NCBI RefSeq assembly: GCF_031846345.1
Contig: NZ_JAVRHX010000001.1
Coordinates: forward strand, 1,054,001-1,118,000
DNA from: Glaciecola petra
Lineage (GTDB): Bacteria > Pseudomonadota > Gammaproteobacteria > Enterobacterales > Alteromonadaceae
DNA length: 64,000 nt
Reading direction: 5' to 3'
The position numbers and the translations under genes are program-made. Of the stretch, positions 26,455 through 34,407 are shown one piece after another. The first letter of the stretch is position 1, and the number at the start of each line of letters is the position of its first letter. The notes under the pieces were generated by a model that was not told where the DNA came from, made no database searches, and was given only the letters and a program-made list of their open reading frames with translations.

Positions 26455-26516
26455 CCGCACCCTACATTGATCATGTGGCGCTTGGTAGGTGTCACCACTG
26501 AAAGGAAAATATATAG

Positions 26517-28448
26517 ATGTCTTCTGTAAACCCCGTAAACATTACTCTCCCTGACGGCAGTCAACGTTCGTTTGATAGCGCAGTTTCAGTCTTAGATGTT
26601 GCCAATGATATAGGGCCTGGTTTGGCCAAAGCTACCATTGCCGGTAGAGTAGATGGCAGTTTAGTCGATGCAACTGATGTCATTGAAAAAGATGCAAAAC
26701 TTCAAATAATTACCTCGCGTGATGAAGAAGGGTTAGAAATTATTCGTCATTCTTGCGCGCATTTATTGGGACATGCGATAAAGCAACTTTATCCTGATGT
26801 AAAAATGGCGATTGGTCCAACTATCGACAATGGTTTTTATTACGACGTAGACTTAGATGAGGCATTAAACCAGGATGCGCTCGATAAATTAGAAAAAAGA
26901 ATGCTTGAACTGGCCAAAACTAATTACGACGTAATTAAAAAAGTAGTGACCTGGCAGCAAGCAAGAGATGCCTTTGAAGAACGAGGTGAACCTTATAAGA
27001 TTCAAATACTCGATGAAAATATAGAAAAAGACGACAAGCCTGGTTTATATCATCATGAAGAATATGTCGATATGTGTCGTGGCCCTCACGTCCCTAATAT
27101 GCGTTTTTGTCACTATTTTAAATTAATGAAAGTTGCGGGTGCATATTGGCGGGGTGATAGCGACAATAAAATGTTACAACGCGTTTATGGTACTGCTTGG
27201 CCAGATAAAAAACAGTTAAAGTCTTACCTAAATCGTTTGCAAGAGGCAGAAAAAAGAGATCATCGTAAAATAGGTAAAGCACTTGATTTATGGCACTGGC
27301 AAGAAGAAGCACCCGGGATGGTGTTTTGGCATAACGATGGTTGGACAGTATACACAGAATTAGAAAAATTCATTCGTGAGAAACTTCGTGAATACGGATA
27401 CGACGAGGTTAAAGGTCCTTTGATGATGGATAGATCATTGTGGGAGAAGTCTGGCCATTGGGATAAATATGCTGAGAATATGTTTACTACAGAGTCAGAA
27501 AAACGTGAATATGCAATAAAACCTATGAATTGCCCAGGTCACGTCCAGATATTTAATCAAGGATTAAAGTCATACAGAGATTTACCTTTAAAAATGGCAG
27601 AGTTTGGCTGTTGTCATCGTAACGAACCATCAGGCGCATTACATGGTTTAATGCGTGTTAGAGGTTTTACACAAGACGATGCTCATATTTTCTGTACCGA
27701 AGAACAAATTTTAGATGAAGTTACAGATTGTATAAAAATGGTCTACGACACTTATGCGACTTTTGGATTTGAAAAGATAGTCGTAAAACTGTCGACACGG
27801 CCAGAAAAGCGTGTTGGGTCTGACGAAATTTGGGATAAATCAGAAAAAGCCTTGGCTGATGCGCTAAAAGGTATGGATATCGAATTCGATTATTTGCCTG
27901 GTGAAGGTGCGTTTTATGGGCCTAAAATAGAATTTACACTTTATGATTGCTTAGATAGGGCATGGCAGTGTGGCACAGTACAGCTAGATTTTTCTATGCC
28001 AGGAAGATTAGGTTCAACATTTGTTGACGAAGACGGTGAGCGTAAAACACCGGTAATGATACATAGAGCCATACTTGGTTCATTAGAGCGTTTTATTGGT
28101 ATATTAACTGAAGAATTTACGGGCGCCTTTCCTATTTGGTTAGCTCCAACGCAAGTTGTAGTGGCAAACATTACAGATTCGCAGTCAGAGTACGTCAATA
28201 CTGTTACACAGGAGTTAAAGACTGCCGGATTAAGAGCGAAATCGGACATTAGAAACGAAAAAATTGGTTTCAAAATTAGGGAACATACACTTAAAAAAGT
28301 GCCTTATATGATAGTGGTTGGTGATAAAGAAAAAGAAGCCAACAAAGTGGCTGTCAGAACCCGTAAAGGAAAAGACTTAGGGGTGATGGATGCACAAGCT
28401 TTTATTGATTTAATGCAAAACGACATAAAAAGTAAAAAAATTCAATAG
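26517..28448 (+). CDS. thrS: Threonyl-tRNA synthetase
   Basis: Charges tRNA-Thr. The 643-residue enzyme has the full class II ThrRS layout: TGS domain (1-62), an editing domain with HSCAH (His78, His82) and the later MCRGPH, then the catalytic core with MNCPGH, CCHRNEPSGALHGLMRVRGF and the C-terminal motif 3 and anticodon-binding domain. First gene of the conserved thrS-infC-rpmI-rplT-pheST-ihfA block. AAGGA is ten bases before the ATG at 26517. Confidence 0.98.
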   Translation: MSSVNPVNITLPDGSQRSFDSAVSVLDVANDIGPGLAKATIAGRVDGSLVDATDVIEKDAKLQIITSRDEEGLEIIRHSCAHLLGHAIKQLYPDVKMAIGPTIDNGFYYDVDLDEALNQDALDKLEKRMLELAKTNYDVIKKVVTWQQARDAFEERGEPYKIQILDENIEKDDKPGLYHHEEYVDMCRGPHVPNMRFCHYFKLMKVAGAYWRGDSDNKMLQRVYGTAWPDKKQLKSYLNRLQEAEKRDHRKIGKALDLWHWQEEAPGMVFWHNDGWTVYTELEKFIREKLREYGYDEVKGPLMMDRSLWEKSGHWDKYAENMFTTESEKREYAIKPMNCPGHVQIFNQGLKSYRDLPLKMAEFGCCHRNEPSGALHGLMRVRGFTQDDAHIFCTEEQILDEVTDCIKMVYDTYATFGFEKIVVKLSTRPEKRVGSDEIWDKSEKALADALKGMDIEFDYLPGEGAFYGPKIEFTLYDCLDRAWQCGTVQLDFSMPGRLGSTFVDEDGERKTPVMIHRAILGSLERFIGILTEEFTGAFPIWLAPTQVVVANITDSQSEYVNTVTQELKTAGLRAKSDIRNEKIGFKIREHTLKKVPYMIVVGDKEKEANKVAVRTRKGKDLGVMDAQAFIDLMQNDIKSKKIQ

Positions 28449-28467
28449 CGCTCCGATAAAGAATAGG

Positions 28468-28473
28468 TATAAT
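28468..28473 (+). promoter_or_regulatory. Possible -10 element between thrS and infC
   Basis: A perfect TATAAT (28468-28473) lies just after the thrS stop, but I see no good -35 at 16-18 bases. If used, the transcript would begin at the foot of the terminator-like hairpin at 28482. Confidence 0.35.
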
Positions 28474-28481
28474 ACGCATCT

Positions 28482-28525
28482 GCAAGCCATGCCGCGTGTT
28501 AAATTCGGCTGGCTTGCCATTTTTT
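28482..28525 (+). terminator. Terminator-like hairpin between thrS and infC
   Basis: GCAAGCC (28482-28488) pairs with GGCTTGC (28511-28517) and GCCG (28491-28494) with CGGC (28506-28509). This leaves an 11-base loop, a 2-against-1 internal bulge, and a run of six T from 28520. It sits 10 bases before the infC ribosome binding site and would separate infC expression from thrS read-through, or act as an attenuator. Confidence 0.7.
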
Positions 28526-28547
28526 AAAGTTCTTGGAGGAATACCAA

Positions 28548-29087
28548 ATTAAAGGCGTTAGCAATAAATCTCAGGGCGACAAAGCCCGTATTAATGAAGA
28601 AATAACCGTTAATGAAGTACGCTTGGTGAAAGCAGATGGTGAACAAGCAGGGGTAGTGTCAATTACCGAAGCAATGGACCTCGCTATTGAAGCAAGTTTA
28701 GATTTAGTAGAAGTTAGCCCTAATGCAGCTCCTCCGGTCTGTAAAATTATGGACTACGGGAAGTTTTTGTTCGAAAAGAGCAAAGCCCAAAAAGAACAAA
28801 AGAAGAAACAAAAGCAAATTCAGGTCAAGGAGATTAAATTTCGCCCTGGCACTGATGAAGGCGATTACCAGGTAAAACTGCGCAACCTGCGTCGCTTTCT
28901 AGAAGGTGGAGATAAAGCCAAGGTAACGATTCGCTTCCGCGGTCGTGAAATGGCTCACCAAGAGATTGGTATCGAACTTTTAAATCGGGTTAAATCCGAT
29001 TTGCAAGATATTGCCACGGTTGAGGCCTTCCCCAATCGTGTAGAAGGTCGTCAAATGATCATGGTTCTCGCACCTACCAAGAAGTAG
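28548..29087 (+). CDS. infC: Translation initiation factor IF-3 (AUU start)
   Basis: Binds the 30S subunit and checks start-codon fidelity. The 179-residue protein has both IF-3 halves: RINEEITVNEVRLV...NAAPPVCKIMDYGKF, a Lys-rich linker, then VKEIKFRPGTDEGDYQVK and GREMAHQEIG. The start is taken as ATT at 28548: GGAGGA (28535-28540) lies seven bases before it, and ATT-AAA-GGC is identical to the E. coli infC start. The in-frame TTG at 28533 overlaps the Shine-Dalgarno itself and cannot be the start. The AUU codon is the known basis of IF-3 autoregulation. Confidence 0.96.
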   Translation: MKGVSNKSQGDKARINEEITVNEVRLVKADGEQAGVVSITEAMDLAIEASLDLVEVSPNAAPPVCKIMDYGKFLFEKSKAQKEQKKKQKQIQVKEIKFRPGTDEGDYQVKLRNLRRFLEGGDKAKVTIRFRGREMAHQEIGIELLNRVKSDLQDIATVEAFPNRVEGRQMIMVLAPTKK

Positions 29088-29101
29088 TAATGGTCTAAAG
29101 T

Positions 29102-29181
29102 TTATAAGTCTGCACAACTTATAACACCTTGCTGCAAATTTTAACCACTCACAATAGGTATTTATATTACCTGTGAGGTAA
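29102..29181 (+). promoter_or_regulatory. Structured rpmI leader, possible L20 operator
   Basis: Two hairpins can be drawn in the infC-rpmI gap. TTATAAGT (29102-29109) pairs with ACTTATAA (29117-29124), and TTACC (29167-29171) with GGTAA (29177-29181), just before the GGAG of rpmI. In E. coli, L20 represses rpmI-rplT translation by binding a structured leader in the same place; homology of the fold is not shown. Confidence 0.35.
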
Positions 29182-29200
29182 ACAATGCGGAGTTTTAGCA

Positions 29201-29398
29201 ATGCCTAAAATGAAATCCAACAGCGGTGCTGCAAAACGTTTTAAAAAAACGGGTTCAGGTCGCTTCAAAAGCAAACAGTCTCATTTGCGTCACATTTTGA
29301 CCAAAAAGAGTACTAAGCGTAAACGTCACTTGCGTAGTAAGAAGCTCGTTCATAAGAACGATACAGCACTTATTCAACGCATGTTGCCATACGTATAA
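29201..29398 (+). CDS. rpmI: 50S ribosomal protein L35
   Basis: A 65-residue, very basic protein with the L35 landmarks MPKMKSNSGAAKRFKKTGSG and LRSKKLVHKND. The ATG at 29201 has GCGGAG upstream. It lies between infC and rplT as in nearly all bacteria, and is probably co-translationally controlled by L20. Confidence 0.98.
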   Translation: MPKMKSNSGAAKRFKKTGSGRFKSKQSHLRHILTKKSTKRKRHLRSKKLVHKNDTALIQRMLPYV

Positions 29399-29421
29399 CT
29401 TAGCACTTAGGAGACTGAACA

Positions 29422-29775
29422 ATGGCTAGAGTAAAACGCGGCGTAGTCGCTCGCGCACGTCACAAAAAAGTATTAAAGCAAGCTAAAGGTTATTACGGTG
29501 CTCGTTCACGTGTTTATCGCGTAGCGGTGCAAGCAGTAACTAAAGCAGGTCAGTACGCATACCGCGACCGTCGTCAACGTAAGCGTCAGTTCCGCCAACT
29601 TTGGATTGCTCGTATAAACGCAGCTGCCCGTCAAAACGGTATGTCTTATTCTCGTTTTATCAATGGTTTGAAAAAAGCCTCTGTTGAAATCGATCGTAAA
29701 ATACTGGCTGACATCGCTGTACACGACAAAGCAGCTTTCACTGCACTTGTCGATGCAGCAAAAGGCGCTTTATAA
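29422..29775 (+). CDS. rplT: 50S ribosomal protein L20
   Basis: A 117-residue basic protein with the L20 hallmarks RVKRGVVARARHKKVLK, AKGYYGARSRVYR and YRDRRQRKRQFRQLWI. It binds 23S rRNA early in 50S assembly and represses its own operon in E. coli. The ATG at 29422 has TTAGGAGA upstream. A strong terminator follows. Confidence 0.98.
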   Translation: MARVKRGVVARARHKKVLKQAKGYYGARSRVYRVAVQAVTKAGQYAYRDRRQRKRQFRQLWIARINAAARQNGMSYSRFINGLKKASVEIDRKILADIAVHDKAAFTALVDAAKGAL

Positions 29776-30122
29776 GCAATTTTAAGTAACATTTTAATTA
29801 AACCCAGCTATTCAATTAGCGAGTTTAAGTTCTTTTTCAAAAAAGCGAGCAGGATGCTCGCTTTTTTGATCGCTAAATTTATGTCTGAAAACGCAAGGTC
29901 ACTTGGTACTTTATGCTTATTTTGACTTATATTGTGTTGAAGATTATTTAGGTTTGATAATAAAACGTTAATTTATTCATATTCTTAACGAAAAATTCGT
30001 GTAAACAATGTAAACTAATGGGTTGAAACGAATTGTAGTCAACAACAAACGCATTGGATCTCGCATAATATTACATAGAGAGTCTTTGTGATTTGTTAAA
30101 AGCCCAATAAAACGAGGGAAAA
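29776..30122. other. rplT-pheS intergenic region
   Basis: A gap of 347 bases. It holds the rplT terminator (29839-29867) and must hold the pheST promoter. I looked for a phenylalanine-rich leader peptide such as pheM and found none: the two short ATG frames after the terminator have one Phe codon at most. No other gene or repeat seen. Confidence 0.6.
29839..29867 (+). terminator. Rho-independent terminator after rplT
   Basis: AAAAAAGCGAGCA (29839-29851) pairs perfectly with TGCTCGCTTTTTT (29855-29867) around GGA. It is a strong, two-way symmetric terminator. Confidence 0.92.
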
Positions 30123-31103
30123 ATGGAGCTTGAAGCAATAATTAAAGAGGCTGAAGCTGCTGTCGAGCAAGCTAGTACGCCTAATGAACTTGACGCTGTG
30201 CGTGTTGAATTTATGGGTAAAAAAGGCAAAGTTACTGGGCTAATGAAAGGTCTCGGTGCATTAAGTGCTGAAGAACGTCCGGCCGCTGGTCAAAAAATTA
30301 ACCAGGCCAAGCAGCAAGTGCAAGGTCTAATTAATACCAAAATAAAAGCCTTAAAAGATGCAGAACTAAATGCAAAGTTAGCCGCAGAGTCGGTTGACGT
30401 GACTATGCCTGGACGATTGACCGAAATTGGCAATGTGCATCCGGTTAATCGAACAATTGAGCGTATTGAAAGTTTTTTTGGTGAACTTGGTTTTTCAGTA
30501 AAGCAAGGGCCTGAAGTTGAAGATGGTTTTCACAATTTTGATGCCTTGAATATCCCAAAAAATCACCCAGCTAGAGCTGACCATGACACCTTTTATTTTA
30601 ATCCTAATTTGATGTTGCGAACACAAACTTCAGGTGTACAAATACGAACCATGGAGGTTGAAAAGCCCCCGTTACGCATAATCTCCCCAGGCCGCGTATA
30701 CCGTAATGATTACGATCAAACGCATACACCAATGTTTCATCAAGTTGAAGGTTTAATGGTAGATAAAAATGTAAGTTTTGCAGAATTGCGAGGGGTATTA
30801 CATGATTTTCTTCATCACTTTTTTGAGGAAGATTTGCAAATAAGATTTAGGCCTTCTTATTTTCCATTTACTGAGCCCTCAGCAGAAGTAGATGTAATGG
30901 GGAAAAATGGAAAGTGGCTGGAGGTATTGGGCTGCGGAATGGTGCATCCTAACGTGTTAAAAGCGGTCAACATAGACCCAGAGGAATACACTGGCTTTGC
31001 GTTTGGTATGGGCGTTGAACGCTTGACAATGCTTCGTTACGGTGTAACTGACTTACGTTCATTTTTTGAAAATGACTTACGCTTTTTGAAACAGTTTAAA
31101 TAA
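30123..31103 (+). CDS. pheS: Phenylalanyl-tRNA synthetase alpha subunit
   Basis: Catalytic subunit of the alpha2-beta2 PheRS. The 326-residue protein has an N-terminal coiled-coil arm, then the class II motifs around HTPMFHQVEG, RFRPSYFPFTEPSAEVD and the motif 3 segment GFAFGMGVERLTMLRYG. The ATG at 30123 has CGAGGGAAAA upstream. Followed by pheT after 13 bases. Confidence 0.98.
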   Translation: MELEAIIKEAEAAVEQASTPNELDAVRVEFMGKKGKVTGLMKGLGALSAEERPAAGQKINQAKQQVQGLINTKIKALKDAELNAKLAAESVDVTMPGRLTEIGNVHPVNRTIERIESFFGELGFSVKQGPEVEDGFHNFDALNIPKNHPARADHDTFYFNPNLMLRTQTSGVQIRTMEVEKPPLRIISPGRVYRNDYDQTHTPMFHQVEGLMVDKNVSFAELRGVLHDFLHHFFEEDLQIRFRPSYFPFTEPSAEVDVMGKNGKWLEVLGCGMVHPNVLKAVNIDPEEYTGFAFGMGVERLTMLRYGVTDLRSFFENDLRFLKQFK

Positions 31104-31116
31104 TTAGAGTTAGCAG

Positions 31117-33504
31117 ATGAAATTTAGTGAATCTTGGTTAAGAGAATGGGTAAACCCTGCCATAAGTACCAATGAATTGTGTGAACAGCTTAGTATGGCT
31201 GGCTTAGAAGTTGACGGTATTGAGCCCGTTGCAGGAGAATTTAGCGGCGTTGTTGTCGGCGAAGTTATTGAGTGTGGTCAACATCCAGACGCTGACAAAC
31301 TGCAAGTTACCAAAGTAAATGTAGGTAGTGATGAACTCCTCGATATCGTGTGCGGTGCGCCTAATTGTCGTTCTGGTCTTAAAGTAGCAGTCGCTATTGT
31401 TGGCGCAGTCCTGCCTGGCAATTTCAAAATTAAAAAGGCAAAATTACGTGGTCAACCCTCTCACGGGATGCTTTGTAGTTTTTCTGAGTTGGGCATGGGT
31501 GAAGACCATTCTGGCATATTAGAATTACCAGTTGATGCGCCAGTGGGTCAAGATATTAAAGATTACTTGCAGTTAAATGACAGTATAATAGAGATTGATT
31601 TAACGCCAAATCGTGCCGACTGCCTCGGAATTAAAGGCATAGCGCGCGAAGTAGGGGTGTTAAATCAAACTGATGTCTTCGAAGAAGCACCAGCTAAAAA
31701 TGTTGTTGAGTCGCAATCAAAGCGCGGCATTCGTTTAGAAAATGTTTCAGCCTGTCCTCGTTATTTAGGACGAATTATTGAAAATGTTGATATGTCTAAA
31801 CAGTCTCCGCTCTGGCTGCAAGAAAAGCTAAGACGTAGCGGCATACGGTCAATTGATCCTGTAGTAGATGTAACCAATTTTGTATTACTCGAACTTGGTC
31901 ATCCAATGCATGCCTTCGACAACGATAAACTCGACGGAGATATTGTTGTGCGCGCGGCTAAGAAAGAAGAAAAGCTTGTTTTACTTGACGGCAATGAAGT
32001 GACGCTCAATGAATTTACCTTATTAATTGCTGATGAATCAAAAGCCTTGGCTATGGCAGGTATATTTGGCGGAGAATATTCTGGCGTATCTGCCGAAACA
32101 ACTAACATATTCCTAGAATCCGCTTTTTTCAATCCAGACGAAATATTAGGCAAAGCGAGAGCATATGGTTTACACACAGATGCGTCACATCGTTATGAAC
32201 GCGGCGTTGACCCTGCGCTGCAAATGCACGCTATGGAGCGCGCAACCCAACTGTTATTAGATATTGTGGGTGGGCATGCTGGACCAGTAACCGTGGCAGA
32301 GGATAAAGACCAGCTACCGGTTCGCAATCATATTACGCTTCGCCCACAAAGATTGACCCAAGTGTTAGGCATGAACATCGCTAGTGAACGAGTTACAGAT
32401 ATGTTGCAACGTTTGGGAATGACAGTTGATGACTCTGAAGGAGGGTGGACCGTTAAAGCACCTTCTTATCGATTTGACATTGCAATAGAAGAAGACTTAA
32501 TTGAAGAAGTGGCGAGAATATTTGGCTACAACAACATTGAAAATGTAAAACCGCTTGCTCGTTTATCAATGTCTAACAAGAAAGAAGGTCAGATTAGTCT
32601 TAATCGCATGAAAAAATTGCTGTGTGACAAAGGCGCGTTTGAGGCTATTACATATTCGTTCGTGGATCCCAAAAAACAAGCTTTGTTGTTTCCTAATGCT
32701 GAAACTCTTACCTTACCGCATCCAATTAGCAGTGATATGTCAGTTATGCGTGTCAGTTTGTTACCCGGACTACTTGATGCTTTGTCTTATAATCAAAAAC
32801 GCCAACAAGCAAACTTGCGTCTTTTTGAAAGTGGGCTAACATTTAAAGCAGACGCTAATGCAGAGAATGGTGTGTTGCAAACGCCGCACATTGCCTTGGT
32901 AATGTCTGGCAATACGCATAATGAACATTGGGACATTCCAAACCGAAAATTAGACTTTTTTGATATTAAAGGGATAGCAGAAAATTTACTGAGTTTACAA
33001 TCAGGCGCTTGTAACTTAGAGTTTGAAGCGTCTCAGCATGACGTATTTCATCCTGGTCAGTGTGCTAATATTGTCTTAAACGGAAAAGTAATTGGCGTAA
33101 TAGGCGCTATACATCCTAAGTTTGCTAAACCTTTAGGCTTAAATGGACAAGTTTTTGCGTTTGAGTTACAAACAGAACATGTAAGTGGTAGAAAAATACC
33201 TGAAGCTGCTGTTATATCAAAATTCCCTGCAATTAGAAGAGACCTTGCATTAGTTGTATCTGATCAAGTAAAAACGGGTAAATTATTAAATAGTATCGAA
33301 AAAATTGGAATATCTAATCTTGTTGACATAAACTTGTTTGATATGTATACAGGTGAAGGTATAAGTGAAGGCGAAAAAAGCCTCGCTTTATCCATTTGGT
33401 TGCAAAGTGTTGATAAAACACTAGAAGATCAAGAAATTCAAGATTCTGTCGATAAAGTAGTTAGACATTTGCGTGACAATTTTAGTGCAGCATTGAGAGA
33501 TTAA
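31117..33504 (+). CDS. pheT: Phenylalanyl-tRNA synthetase beta subunit
   Basis: Editing and tRNA-binding subunit of PheRS, 795 residues, the usual length. An N-terminal EMAP/tRNA-binding domain (GEVIECGQHPDADKL) is followed by the B3/B4 editing domain (GHPMHAFD), B5, the pseudo-catalytic core and a C-terminal ferredoxin-like anticodon-binding domain (SKFPAIRRDLALVV). It is co-transcribed with pheS and precedes ihfA by three bases. Confidence 0.98.
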   Translation: MKFSESWLREWVNPAISTNELCEQLSMAGLEVDGIEPVAGEFSGVVVGEVIECGQHPDADKLQVTKVNVGSDELLDIVCGAPNCRSGLKVAVAIVGAVLPGNFKIKKAKLRGQPSHGMLCSFSELGMGEDHSGILELPVDAPVGQDIKDYLQLNDSIIEIDLTPNRADCLGIKGIAREVGVLNQTDVFEEAPAKNVVESQSKRGIRLENVSACPRYLGRIIENVDMSKQSPLWLQEKLRRSGIRSIDPVVDVTNFVLLELGHPMHAFDNDKLDGDIVVRAAKKEEKLVLLDGNEVTLNEFTLLIADESKALAMAGIFGGEYSGVSAETTNIFLESAFFNPDEILGKARAYGLHTDASHRYERGVDPALQMHAMERATQLLLDIVGGHAGPVTVAEDKDQLPVRNHITLRPQRLTQVLGMNIASERVTDMLQRLGMTVDDSEGGWTVKAPSYRFDIAIEEDLIEEVARIFGYNNIENVKPLARLSMSNKKEGQISLNRMKKLLCDKGAFEAITYSFVDPKKQALLFPNAETLTLPHPISSDMSVMRVSLLPGLLDALSYNQKRQQANLRLFESGLTFKADANAENGVLQTPHIALVMSGNTHNEHWDIPNRKLDFFDIKGIAENLLSLQSGACNLEFEASQHDVFHPGQCANIVLNGKVIGVIGAIHPKFAKPLGLNGQVFAFELQTEHVSGRKIPEAAVISKFPAIRRDLALVVSDQVKTGKLLNSIEKIGISNLVDINLFDMYTGEGISEGEKSLALSIWLQSVDKTLEDQEIQDSVDKVVRHLRDNFSAALRD

Positions 33505-33507
33505 AAT

Positions 33508-33804
33508 ATGGCATTGACCAAAGCAGATATGGCCGAACATTTGTTCGAAAAATTAGGCCTCAATAAGAAAGAGGCTAAAGACCTTGTTGAATTGTTTTTT
33601 GAAGAAATAAAAGCGTGTCTTGAAGCAGGGGAACAAGTAAAACTGTCAGGCTTTGGCAACTTTGATTTGCGAACTAAAAATGAGCGGCCAGGTCGAAATC
33701 CTAAAACGGGAGAAGATATTCCGATAAAGGCTCGACGTGTGGTGACTTTTAGGCCCGGGCAAAAGCTGAAAAGTCGTGTGGAAAATATTCCGCCTGCAAA
33801 ATAG
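33508..33804 (+). CDS. ihfA: Integration host factor subunit alpha
   Basis: A 98-residue HU/IHF DNA-bending protein: MALTKADMAEHLFEKLGLNK, EEIKACLEAGEQVKLSGFGNF and the DNA-inserting arm GRNPKTGEDIPI. It heterodimerises with IhfB. Located right after pheT as in E. coli. A terminator-like hairpin follows at 33836. Confidence 0.97.
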   Translation: MALTKADMAEHLFEKLGLNKKEAKDLVELFFEEIKACLEAGEQVKLSGFGNFDLRTKNERPGRNPKTGEDIPIKARRVVTFRPGQKLKSRVENIPPAK

Positions 33805-34396
33805 TTTGCGTTCTTTCATTTCACAAAAACTCTTCAAACGTTCACTTTTAGTGAGCGTTTTTCTTATGTTTGCTTGTTCAGAACAAGAACCTCCGTCTAC
33901 CAATAAAGCAGAATCAGAAAACATTACAATTGCAGAACAAAAAGCACCTTTACTATCATTAAATGAGTTGCTTGCTGCTCAAGATGTAAAATTATCATTA
34001 GCTGCGGCGGCTGCAGATGGAGACGACCAAGCCTTATTATATTGGCAACAAAAATTGCTAGATGCCGCAGATGAAGTGAATTTATTGGCTGCTGAGAAGG
34101 CCCTTATGCAAGGAGAGCAAGGGCTTGTGTTTCTTGCTTTTCAAGGTATGAAAACAAATTATCAAGCAGAATTTGAAGAAGCTTTTTATAATTTTTCAGA
34201 CCTTGATGCTGTGTATCGAAAATATCCTGCATTTCAAGACATGCACGCGACATCTAAAGAACTAGTCGATAAACGAGACAAGCTTATCAAAGCGGTCGCC
34301 CAAGAGTTAATTGCTCAAGGCTTTGAAGGTGATGCACTTAAAGAGTCTAAACGCCAATGGCAGGTTTTTGTCTCAACAGAGCAAACACCCAACTAA
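33776..34396 (+). CDS. Small predicted lipoprotein, unknown function
   Basis: A 206-residue protein not recognised as a named family. A basic start and hydrophobic stretch lead to a lipobox-like LMFAC (Cys34), then an acidic, alanine-rich, mostly helical body. The GTG at 33776 lies within the last codons of ihfA; TTG 33806 is the alternative, and neither has a good ribosome binding site. A terminator-like hairpin (33836-33865) falls inside the signal-peptide codons, so expression may depend on read-through from ihfA or on an unseen promoter. Confidence 0.6.
   Translation: MWKIFRLQNSLRSFISQKLFKRSLLVSVFLMFACSEQEPPSTNKAESENITIAEQKAPLLSLNELLAAQDVKLSLAAAAADGDDQALLYWQQKLLDAADEVNLLAAEKALMQGEQGLVFLAFQGMKTNYQAEFEEAFYNFSDLDAVYRKYPAFQDMHATSKELVDKRDKLIKAVAQELIAQGFEGDALKESKRQWQVFVSTEQTPN
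33836..33865 (+). terminator. Terminator-like hairpin after ihfA, inside the lipoprotein frame
   Basis: AAACGTTCAC (33836-33845) pairs with GTGAGCGTTT (33851-33860) with one G-U pair, a 5-base loop and TTCTT after the stem. It is placed about 30 bases after the ihfA stop but within the signal-peptide codons of the next gene. Confidence 0.6.
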
Positions 34397-34407
34397 CAGA
34401 GCTAGAA

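Noticed and set aside
28533..28547. TTG at 28533 as the infC start
   Set aside because: It overlaps the GGAGGA ribosome binding site; the ATT at 28548 has correct spacing and matches the known infC start.
29868..30122. Possible pheM-type leader peptide and attenuator before pheS
   Set aside because: No short frame with a run of Phe codons and no second terminator hairpin was found.
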